This document shows positions 44,115-51,282 of a stretch of DNA of 64,000 bases, in pieces. The notes under the pieces were generated by a model that saw only the letters and a program-made list of their open reading frames with translations, was not told the origin of the DNA and searched no databases. Numbering within the stretch: position 1 is the first letter of the stretch; each line of letters opens with the position of its first letter. The stretch is from assembly GCF_000204645.1 (NCBI RefSeq), contig NC_015422.1:310001-374000 (forward strand), in the 5' to 3' direction. The position numbers and the translations under genes are program-made. The DNA comes from Alicycliphilus denitrificans K601 (GTDB taxonomy: Bacteria > Pseudomonadota > Gammaproteobacteria > Burkholderiales > Burkholderiaceae_C).

Positions 44115-44277
44115 GTGAGTTGGCATCTCGTTGCGGATGCCTGATTCGGTTTGGGTGTTCTTGGATTTAGGGTTGTCTCCTCGGTCCCCTCGGTTGGCGA
44201 GCCGGGGCGCGCATCGAGTGCATGGAATGTAACGGGCCATTCCCTCGCCGTGTATCGGTGATTTCCCGCAGTGCGCC

Positions 44278-45960
44278 TCATGCGGCGGAGCGTATCCACT
44301 GCGCCGCCATCTCCGCCATCATCAGCGTGGGCGAGTTGGTGTTGCCGCTGGTGATGGTGGGCATGGCGCCCGCGTCCACCACGCGCAGCCCGGCCACGAC
44401 GCCGCCCCGGCCGTCGCGCACGCGCATCTGCGGGTCGAGCACGGCCTGCGGATCGTCCACGTGCCCCATGCGCGTAGTGCCCACGGGGTGGAAGATGGTG
44501 GTGGCGATGTCGCCGGCCAGCCGCGCCAGTTCCTCGTCGCTCTGGTACTGCGGGCCGGGCTTGTATTCCTCGGGCCGGTAGGGGGCCAGCGCCGGCTGGG
44601 CCACGATGCGGCGCGTGAGGCGCAGGCTGTCGGCGGCCACCTGGCGGTCCTCGGGGGTCGAGAGGTAGTTGGGCGCGATGGCCGGCGCGGCGCGGAAGTC
44701 CGGGCTCTTGATGTTGACGCTGCCGCGGCTCGTGGGGTTCAGGTTGCAGACGCTGGCCGTGAAGGCCGGGAAGCCGTGCAGCGGCTCGCCGAAGGCTTCG
44801 AGTGACAGGGGCTGCACGTGGTACTCGAGGTTGGGGTAGGGCAGGTCGGGCCGGCTGCGCGTGAAGGCGCCGAGCTGCGAGGGCGCCATGCTCATGGGCC
44901 CGCTGCGCTTGAGCAGGTATTCCAGGCCGATCTTCGCCTTGCCCGCCAGGCTGGCGGCCATCTGGTTCAGGGTCGGCGTGTTCTGGACCTTGTACACGGC
45001 GCGGATCTGCAGGTGGTCCTGCAGGTTGGCTCCCACGCCGGGCAGGTCGAGCACCACGTCGATGCCGTGCTGCTTGAGCAGTGCCCCGGGGCCTATGCCC
45101 GACAGCTGCAGCAGCTGCGGCGAGTTGACGGCGCCGGCGCAGAGGATGAGCTCCCGCTGCGCATGGGCCGTGACCATTTCGTCGCCCGTCCACGCCTGCA
45201 CGCCGGTGCAGCGCAGGCGGCCGTCCGGCTGGCGTTCCAGAGCCAACCGCGTGGCCTGGGCAGAGGTCCACAACTCGAAGTTCGGCCGCCCGTAGCAAGT
45301 GGGGCGCAGGAAGGCCTTGGCCGTGTTCCAGCGCCAGCCGTTCTTCTGGTTGACCTCGAAGTAGCCCACGCCCTCGTTGGTGCCGCGGTTGAAATCGTCG
45401 GTGGCGGGGATGCCGGCCTGCTGCGCGGCCTGGGCGAAGGCGTCCAGGATGTCCCAGCGCAGGCGCTGCCTGTCCACGCGCCATTCGCCCGTGCTGCCCG
45501 TGCGTTTGTTGCCGTGCAGGCGCTCGAAGGCTTCGTCCGCGTTGCCGGGTCGGTCCAGGCGCCAGTGGTCCTCGTGGCGGCGGAAGGCGGGCAGCACGTT
45601 GTCCCAGCGCCAGGCGTCGTCGCCGGTGATCTGTGCCCACTGGTCGTAGTCGCGCGCCTGGCCGCGCATGTAGATCATGCCGTTGATGCTGCTGCAGCCG
45701 CCCAGCGTCTTGCCGCGCGGGTAGCGCAGGCTGCGGCCGTTCAGGCCCGCGTCGGGCTCGGTCTGGTAGAGCCAGTCGGTGCGCGGGTTGCCTATGCAGT
45801 ACAGGTAGCCTACGGGGATGTGGATCCAGTGGTAGTCGTCCTTGCGGCCGGCCTCCACGAGCAGCACGCGGCTGCGGGGATCCGCGCTCAGGCGGTTGGC
45901 CAGCAGGGCGCCGGCGGTGCCGCCGCCAATGATGATGTAGTCGAATGTGGTGTCGCTCAT
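44278..45960 (-). CDS. GMC-family FAD oxidoreductase (choline/alcohol dehydrogenase-like)
   Basis: A 560-residue flavoprotein that oxidises an alcohol. The N-terminal FAD motif is YIIIGGGTAGALLANRLSAD, followed by RGKTLGGCSSINGMIYMRGQ (GMC signature 1), CAGAVNSPQLLQLSGIGP (signature 2) and the C-terminal GNTNSPTLMMAEMAAQWI with the active-site region HPVGTTRMG. No signal peptide. The substrate could be choline or an aliphatic or polyethylene-glycol-type alcohol; the gene stands alone with no betaine genes around it. Confidence 0.88.
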   Translation of the reverse strand: MSDTTFDYIIIGGGTAGALLANRLSADPRSRVLLVEAGRKDDYHWIHIPVGYLYCIGNPRTDWLYQTEPDAGLNGRSLRYPRGKTLGGCSSINGMIYMRGQARDYDQWAQITGDDAWRWDNVLPAFRRHEDHWRLDRPGNADEAFERLHGNKRTGSTGEWRVDRQRLRWDILDAFAQAAQQAGIPATDDFNRGTNEGVGYFEVNQKNGWRWNTAKAFLRPTCYGRPNFELWTSAQATRLALERQPDGRLRCTGVQAWTGDEMVTAHAQRELILCAGAVNSPQLLQLSGIGPGALLKQHGIDVVLDLPGVGANLQDHLQIRAVYKVQNTPTLNQMAASLAGKAKIGLEYLLKRSGPMSMAPSQLGAFTRSRPDLPYPNLEYHVQPLSLEAFGEPLHGFPAFTASVCNLNPTSRGSVNIKSPDFRAAPAIAPNYLSTPEDRQVAADSLRLTRRIVAQPALAPYRPEEYKPGPQYQSDEELARLAGDIATTIFHPVGTTRMGHVDDPQAVLDPQMRVRDGRGGVVAGLRVVDAGAMPTITSGNTNSPTLMMAEMAAQWIRSAA

Positions 45961-46062
45961 GGATGCCCAGGGAAAGGCGCCGCCGTTCCAGCCCGCGCGT
46001 TGATGCAGTGCAGCAGGCGATTGTGCAAAGCGGTATCCGGGTGTCGAGAGGGAAACCCCGGG

Positions 46063-46122
46063 ATGCTATTATTTTCGTTGCTGCTTGCGCTTATCCCATG
46101 AGCGCAAGCGCCCCATTTTGAT
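46063..46122 (-). repeat. Interspersed palindromic repeat, copy 6
   Basis: Reads GCTATTATTTTCGTTGCTGC, then GCGCTTATCCCATGAGCGC, then AAGCGCCCCATTTTGAT. It is the family in reverse orientation with a GCGCTT/AGCGC core. It lies in the 266-base gap between the divergent GMC oxidoreductase gene and the MCE operon; nothing else was recognised in that gap. Confidence 0.72.
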
Positions 46123-46226
46123 GTTTTTTCACGGCCGCCGCGGCCATGCTTTTGCCTCGCGGCGATCTGTGAAATGATGTGCCGCACATCCGCTGCAGCC
46201 CCGAGGAAGCCTTCGTTCTGACCATC

Positions 46227-47345
46227 ATGTCCGCCCTCACTCCGCCATCGGTCGTGCAAGACGGCACCGCCACGCCCCGCGCGCTGCCGCAGGGGGACTG
46301 GGTGGCAGCGGCCTTTGCCGACCGGCGGGCCTGGCGGCGCCTGGCGGCGCAGCTCAAGGCCTGCGGCCCGGGCCATGCCTGGAGCCTGCAGGGGCTGGCG
46401 CGGCTGGACCACGTGGGCGCGCAGGTGCTGTGGAACCACTGGGGCCGGGCCTGGCCGGCGCAGGTCGACCTGAGCGCGGCACAGCGCGAGATGCTCGAAC
46501 GCGTGGCGCGCTTTTCCACGCCCTGCGCGCCCGCGCCGCCCTGGCGCCTGGCCGACCAGATCGACCGCCTGGGCGTGCTGGTGCTGCGTGCGCTCGGCCA
46601 TCTGGCCGACATGGTGGAGCTGGTGGGCCAGCTGCTGCTGGACCTGCTGCGGCTCGTGCGCAACCCGGCGCGCGCGCCCTGGCGCGACATCTCGGGCCAC
46701 GTGTACCAGATGGGCGCCAAGGCGCTGCACATCACGGCCCTGGTGGGCTTCCTGATCGGCGTGGTGCTGGCCTACCTGATGAGCCTGCAGCTGCGCCAGT
46801 TCGGCGCCGAGGCCTTCATCGTCAACATCCTCGGCATCTCGCTGATCCGCGAGCTCGGGCCCATGCTCGGGGCGATTTTGGTGGCGGGGCGCTCGGGTTC
46901 GGCCATCACGGCGCAGATCGGCGTGATGCGCGTGACCGAGGAGCTCGACGCCATGCGCGTCATGGGCATCGCGCACGGCTTTCGCCTGGTGATGCCGCGC
47001 GCGCTGGCGCTGGGCCTGGCCATGCCGCTGATCGCGCTGTGGACCACGCTGGCGGCACTGGCCGGCGGCATGCTGGCGGCGGACCTGACCATGGGCATCT
47101 CGTCGGCCTATTTCCTGCAGGCGCTGCCGGCGGCGGTGAAGGTCTCCAACCTGTGGCTGGCCATGGCCAAGTCGGTGGTGTTCGGCGTGTTCATCGCGCT
47201 CATCGGCTGCCACTGGGGGCTGCGCGTCAAGCCCAACACCCAGAGCCTGGGCGAGGGCACCACGGCCTCGGTGGTCAGCGCCATCACCATGGTCATCGTG
47301 GTGGACGCGCTGTTCGCCGTGGCCTTCAAGAACTTGGGGTTCTGA
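46227..47345 (+). CDS. mlaE: MlaE-type ABC permease with N-terminal STAS-like domain
   Basis: The 372-residue permease of an MCE-type lipid transporter. Residues 1-115 are soluble and resemble a STAS/MlaB-like domain (AWSLQGLARLDHVGAQVLW). The MlaE core follows, with GVVLAYLMSLQLRQFGAEAF, LIRELGPMLGAILVAGRSGSA and MRVTEELDAMRVMGI. The start at 46227 is chosen over a GTG 48 bases upstream; ribosome-site support is weak for both. First gene of a four-gene operon. Confidence 0.91.
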   Translation: MSALTPPSVVQDGTATPRALPQGDWVAAAFADRRAWRRLAAQLKACGPGHAWSLQGLARLDHVGAQVLWNHWGRAWPAQVDLSAAQREMLERVARFSTPCAPAPPWRLADQIDRLGVLVLRALGHLADMVELVGQLLLDLLRLVRNPARAPWRDISGHVYQMGAKALHITALVGFLIGVVLAYLMSLQLRQFGAEAFIVNILGISLIRELGPMLGAILVAGRSGSAITAQIGVMRVTEELDAMRVMGIAHGFRLVMPRALALGLAMPLIALWTTLAALAGGMLAADLTMGISSAYFLQALPAAVKVSNLWLAMAKSVVFGVFIALIGCHWGLRVKPNTQSLGEGTTASVVSAITMVIVVDALFAVAFKNLGF

Positions 47346-47347
47346 GC

Positions 47348-48151
47348 ATGCCCGGCACCTCCCCCGTCGTCGACATCCGCGGCCTGGCCACCGTCTTCGG
47401 CAAGGGCGACGCCGCCTTCACCGTGCACGACGACCTGCAGCTGGCCGTGGACCGCGGCGAGATCCTCTCGCTCGTGGGCGGCTCGGGCACGGGCAAGACG
47501 GTGCTGCTGCGCCACATCCTGGGCCTGACGCGGCCCACGCGCGGCAGCGTCACGGTGCTCGGCCGGCCGGCGGCCGAGCTCGGCGGCGAGGGCGCGAGCA
47601 GCCGCGTGGGCATGCTGTTCCAGCAGGGGGCGCTGTTCTCGGCCTTCAGCGTGCTCGACAACATCGCCTTCGCGCTCCGGGAGCTGGGCACGCTGCCGCA
47701 CGCGCTCGTGGATGCCGCCGCCATGGTCAAGCTGCGCCTGGTGGGCCTCAAACCCGAGCACGCCACGCGCATGCCCGCCGACCTGTCCGGCGGCATGGTC
47801 AAGCGCGTGGCCCTGGCGCGCGCGCTCATCATGGACCCGCCGCTGCTGCTGCTCGACGAGCCCACGGCGGGGCTGGACCCGAACAGCTCGGACGAGTTCT
47901 GCGGCCTGCTGCGCGAGCTGCATGCGGCCCTGGGCCTCACCGTGATCATGGTCACGCACGATCTGGACACGCTGTTCGCCCTGTCCACGCGCGTGGCCGT
48001 GCTCGCCGACCGGCACGTCATCACCAGCGGCACGCCGCAGCAGGTGGCGCGGTTCGACCACCCCTTCGTCGACCACTTTTTCCGCGGGGAACGCGGCCGC
48101 CGCGCCATGGCGCAGCCGCCCGCCGCCGCCCCCGCGTCCAAGGAAGCCTGA
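47348..48151 (+). CDS. mlaF: MlaF-type ABC ATPase
   Basis: A 267-residue ATPase with Walker A GGSGTGKT, the Q-loop LFQQGALFSAFSV, signature LSGGMVKRVALARAL and Walker B LLLLDEPTAGLDP. The LSGGMxKR form is characteristic of MCE-system ATPases. The ATG lies two bases after the permease stop. It energises lipid movement with the permease and MCE protein. Confidence 0.92.
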   Translation: MPGTSPVVDIRGLATVFGKGDAAFTVHDDLQLAVDRGEILSLVGGSGTGKTVLLRHILGLTRPTRGSVTVLGRPAAELGGEGASSRVGMLFQQGALFSAFSVLDNIAFALRELGTLPHALVDAAAMVKLRLVGLKPEHATRMPADLSGGMVKRVALARALIMDPPLLLLDEPTAGLDPNSSDEFCGLLRELHAALGLTVIMVTHDLDTLFALSTRVAVLADRHVITSGTPQQVARFDHPFVDHFFRGERGRRAMAQPPAAAPASKEA

Positions 48152-49128
48152 TGGAAAACAAGTCCCACGCCCTGGCTGCGGGCATCTTCGTGATCGTCGT
48201 GGCGGCGCTGCTGGCCGGCCTCGGCATGTGGCTCACGCGCGACCAGACCGCCTACCAAATCTACGAGCTGTCGAGCAAGGACAGCGTGAGCGGCCTGCAG
48301 CCCCAGGCGCCCGTGCGCTACAAGGGCGTGGCCGTGGGCAAGGTCACGCGGATCGGCTTCGACCCCGAAGCACCGGGCAACGTGCTGATCCGCATCGCCG
48401 TCAACACCACGGCCCCCATCAGCACCACCACGTTCGCCACGCTGGGCTACCAGGGCGTCACGGGCCTGGCCCACGTGCAGCTCGACGACGCCGACGCGCC
48501 CCTGCCCCAGCCCGCGCCCGGCGCCAGCGGCCTGCCGCGCCTGCCGCTGCAGACCTCCACGTTCAGCCAGGTGGCCGAGCAGGGGCCGGCCATCATGGCC
48601 CAGGTGCAGCAGGCCACGGAGCGCATCAACACGCTGCTGGGCGACGAGAACCAGCAGCGCTTCGCCACGGCGCTGCAGCAGCTGGGCGCGGCCGCGGGCA
48701 GCATCGACCAATTGGTCCGGCACCTGGACAACACGGTGAGCACGCGGCTCGACCCGGCGCTCGCCGGCGTGCCCGCGCTGACGCAGGACGCGCAGCAGAC
48801 CCTGCATGCGCTGCGCCAGGCCGGCAGCAGCGCCGCCGGCGCGGCCGACGAGGTGCGCCAGGCGGTGCGCGCGCTCAATGCCGAGGGTGGTGCCCTGGCC
48901 GAGATCGCCAGCGGCGCCAAGTCGCTCACGACGGCGGCCGACCGCTTCGGGCGCGTCACGCTGCCGAGCCTGAACCGCGCCGCCGACGAGACCGCGCGCG
49001 CCGCGCGCCGCCTGGGCCGCACCGCCACGGGCATCAACGACAACCCGCAGTCGCTCATCTACGGCCCGGGCCGCGCCGCGGCCGCGCCGGGCGAGCCCGG
49101 ATTCGTCGCGCCGCCCAACCAGCCTTGA
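48151..49128 (+). CDS. mlaD: MCE (MlaD) family periplasmic lipid-binding protein
   Basis: A 325-residue protein with one N-terminal membrane helix (about 8-30) and a single MCE domain (about 38-115: VRYKGVAVGKVTRIGFD, GYQGVTGLAHVQLDD). A long helical tail rich in Ala, Gln and Arg follows, probably forming the hydrophobic channel of a hexamer as in needle-type MCE proteins. Its start overlaps the ATPase stop by one base. The long tail fits a PqiB/Mce-like tunnel rather than short MlaD. Confidence 0.9.
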   Translation: MENKSHALAAGIFVIVVAALLAGLGMWLTRDQTAYQIYELSSKDSVSGLQPQAPVRYKGVAVGKVTRIGFDPEAPGNVLIRIAVNTTAPISTTTFATLGYQGVTGLAHVQLDDADAPLPQPAPGASGLPRLPLQTSTFSQVAEQGPAIMAQVQQATERINTLLGDENQQRFATALQQLGAAAGSIDQLVRHLDNTVSTRLDPALAGVPALTQDAQQTLHALRQAGSSAAGAADEVRQAVRALNAEGGALAEIASGAKSLTTAADRFGRVTLPSLNRAADETARAARRLGRTATGINDNPQSLIYGPGRAAAAPGEPGFVAPPNQP

Positions 49129-49138
49129 GAGAGCCTTC

Positions 49139-49819
49139 ATGAAGACTATCGAAACAATAGCTGTCTGCGCTTGCTGGAAGGGCGCCAGGGCCGTTTTTTG
49201 CATGATGCTCGCGGCCCTGGCCGCGGGCTGCTCCGTGCTGCCCGCGCCGCCCGTGCGCGCCGACGTGTACGACTTCGGCCCCGGCCCCATGCAGCCCGCG
49301 GGCGACGCGCAGGCCGCCGTGCCGCTCGCCCCCATCGTGCTGGCAGCCGTGGACACCGTGGGCATGCCCGAGGGCAGTTCCGCCCTGCTGTACCGCCTGG
49401 CCTATGCCAACGTCCAGCAGCTGCGCCCCTACACCCAGGCGCGTTGGAGCCAGCCCCCCGCCGACCTGCTGGCCCAGGCGCTGCGCGAGCGCCTGGGCCA
49501 GCGCCGCATGGTGCTCTCGGGCGATGGCGGCGCGGCCCTGCAGCTCGACCAGATCCGCCAGGCCAGCGTGCTGCGCGTGCAGCTCGAAGAGTTCAGCCAG
49601 ATCTTCAGCACCCCCGATGCCAGCACCGGCCTGGTGCGCGTGCGCGCCATGCTGGCGGACGCCGGCCCTGCCGGCGAGGCGCTGCAGGCCCAGCGCGTGT
49701 TCATCGCCAGGCGCCCGGCCGCCACGTCCGACGCGGCAGGCGGCGCCCGAGCCCTGGCCGAGGCCGCGGCGCAGGTGGCCGACGAACTCGCTCACTGGGT
49801 GCAGCAGCAGGGCCGCTGA
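49139..49819 (+). CDS. ABC-type transport auxiliary lipoprotein (PqiC-like) with repeat-derived N-terminus
   Basis: A 226-residue outer-membrane lipoprotein. The lipobox LAALAAGC ends the signal peptide and the mature part begins SVLPAPPVRADVYDFGP, the pattern of ABC_trans_aux/PqiC proteins that complete MCE transporters. Residues 2-21 (KTIETIAVCACWKGARAVFC) are encoded by a reverse-oriented copy of the interspersed repeat. An alternative ATG at about 49202 would leave only eight or nine residues before the lipobox Cys, too short for a signal peptide. Last gene of the operon. Confidence 0.87.
   Translation: MKTIETIAVCACWKGARAVFCMMLAALAAGCSVLPAPPVRADVYDFGPGPMQPAGDAQAAVPLAPIVLAAVDTVGMPEGSSALLYRLAYANVQQLRPYTQARWSQPPADLLAQALRERLGQRRMVLSGDGGAALQLDQIRQASVLRVQLEEFSQIFSTPDASTGLVRVRAMLADAGPAGEALQAQRVFIARRPAATSDAAGGARALAEAAAQVADELAHWVQQQGR
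49142..49199 (-). repeat. Interspersed palindromic repeat, copy 7, within a coding region
   Basis: Reads CTATCGAAACAATAGCTGTC, GCGCTTGCTGGAAGGGCGC, CAGGGCCGTTTTTTGC: the family in reverse orientation with all outer blocks preserved. It covers codons 2-21 of the auxiliary lipoprotein. Confidence 0.75.
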
Positions 49820-49863
49820 GCCGCCGGGCGCTCACGCGCCGCCCGCCTTGCGGCCTATGCGGC

Positions 49864-50072
49864 CGCAGCCGCCAGTGCGGCGAGTGCCCCGGCATCGCCG
49901 CGAAGAGCGCGATGGCCGCGCCGACGATGTAGGCGGCGATCAGGTTCGATGCCAGCGTGCCCATCGGGATGTGCGGCACCAACGGGTTCATCGCCAGGCT
50001 CGGCCCGTAGCGCGACGGCGCGCCGGTGATCGCGCCCAGGCTGATCGCCAGGACGGCATGGGCGCCCGTCAT
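49864..50072 (-). pseudogene. crcB: crcB (fluoride channel) remnant
   Basis: The minus-strand frame from the ATG at 50072 reads LAISLGAITGAPSRYGPSLA, then MNPLVPHIPMGTLASNLIAA and YIVGAAIALFAAMPGHSPHW. This matches the first half of CrcB (Fluc) proteins, including the GxxxRY and P-x-GTLxxNLxG regions. After about 65 residues the similarity stops and the frame runs into low-complexity sequence inside the lipoprotein gene. The second half, with the family's TTFSTFS pore motif, is absent. The rest of the 49820-50314 gap holds nothing recognisable; no fluoride riboswitch was seen. Confidence 0.75.
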
Positions 50073-50314
50073 TGCGGGGCATCCTGTCCGAAACGTTGGA
50101 ATGTGTGCATGGGTCATGGCCTCCAGGAAGGTCGCAGGCTGACCGGCGGCGGAAGCTGTATGCGGGAACGCCTACAGATCCGGCCGCGGCCAGGCTCCGC
50201 AGGCGTCATCAACCGCGCGACGCGGTGGTTTCAGGAGGAACGCCATCTCCTGGCGGCCGCTATACCCCGTGGATGGGAGAATCGGGGCCGCTCCCCCATT
50301 CCCCATCCCCTTCC

Positions 50315-51202
50315 GTGGCACGCCGCATCGACCCCTACAGCCTGCGCCTGTTCGTGGCCACCGCACAGGCCGGCTCCATCGTGCGCGCGGCTCAGCAGGA
50401 GCACATCGCCGCCTCGGCGCTGGGCCGGCGCCTGTCCGACCTGGAGCACGCCTTCGGCACGCCGCTGCTGGTGCGGTCGCCGCGCGGCATCGCGCTGACC
50501 GATGCCGGGCGGCTGGTGCTGGCGCGCGGGCGCAAGATCGACGACGACCTGCAGGCGCTGGTGCGCGAGGTGCAGACCGAGGGTGACGAGGTGCGCGGCA
50601 CCGTGCGGCTGTACGCCAACATGTCCTCCGTCGTCGGCTTCCTGCCGGAGCGGCTCAAGCGCTTCATGGCCGCCTACCCGCAGGTGGCGGTCTCCCTGCA
50701 CGAGGAGGACACACAGCAGGTGGTCCGCGCCTGCCTGGACGACCGGGCGGATGTGGGCGTGGGGGCGCAGATGGCGGTACCCGCGGGCCTGGATGCCTGG
50801 CATTTCGCGCAGGATCCCCTGCACGTGGTCATGCCCGCTGGCCATCCCCTGGCGGCGCAGGCTGCTGTGGGCTTCGGCCAGGTCCTGGGGCATGCGCTGA
50901 TCGGCGTGCGCCAGGGCGGGGCGCTGGACCGGACCATGCATGAGCGCGCCCAGGCGCTGGGCCAGCGCTTCGCGCCGGCGGTCTCGGTCGGCAGCTTCGA
51001 CGCGGTATGCCGCATGGTGGAGGCGGGCCTGGGCATCGCGCTGATACCGCGCAGCGCGGCGGCGGCCTATGCGGGCAGCGCCACCTTCGCGCTGCGCCCG
51101 CTGGACGAGCCCTGGGCCGCGCGCAGCCTGCATCTGTACGCGCTGCACCGCTCGCCCCAGCCGCGCGCGGTCCAGGCGCTGCTGGACTGCCTGCGCGGGT
51201 AA
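50315..51202 (+). CDS. LysR-type transcriptional regulator
   Basis: A 295-residue regulator with an N-terminal winged helix (LRLFVATAQAGSIVRAAQQE, then RRLSDLEHAFGTPLLVRSPR) and a periplasmic-binding-like effector domain. The GTG start at 50315 puts the helix at the usual place; an ATG at 50273 would add 14 residues. It is co-oriented with the aconitase-family operon 80 bases downstream, with palindromes between, and likely activates it in response to a pathway acid. Confidence 0.87.
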   Translation: MARRIDPYSLRLFVATAQAGSIVRAAQQEHIAASALGRRLSDLEHAFGTPLLVRSPRGIALTDAGRLVLARGRKIDDDLQALVREVQTEGDEVRGTVRLYANMSSVVGFLPERLKRFMAAYPQVAVSLHEEDTQQVVRACLDDRADVGVGAQMAVPAGLDAWHFAQDPLHVVMPAGHPLAAQAAVGFGQVLGHALIGVRQGGALDRTMHERAQALGQRFAPAVSVGSFDAVCRMVEAGLGIALIPRSAAAAYAGSATFALRPLDEPWAARSLHLYALHRSPQPRAVQALLDCLRG

Positions 51203-51209
51203 TTGCCAA

Positions 51210-51247
51210 TCGCGCGTTTCGCGCGAGCCCCTGTGCCGATTCGGCAC
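51210..51247 (+). promoter_or_regulatory. Two palindromes upstream of the aconitase-family gene
   Basis: TCGCGCG-TTT-CGCGCGA (51210-51226) is followed by GTGCCGA-T-TCGGCAC (51233-51247), both perfect. The second lies 36 bases before the ATG at 51283. It may be a LysR operator or a leader hairpin; neither is followed by a T run, so termination is unlikely. Confidence 0.5.
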
Positions 51248-51282
51248 TTGGATCCGCGCCAGGGGCGGGCGAGCATCCGGGC

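Noticed and set aside
50073..50200. A fluoride riboswitch upstream of the crcB remnant
   Set aside because: The leader sequence was read on the minus strand and does not show the conserved fluoride-riboswitch core.
50072..50314. An N-terminal extension of the LysR regulator back to 50072
   Set aside because: The extra 80 residues have no family counterpart; the winged helix begins normally just after the GTG at 50315.
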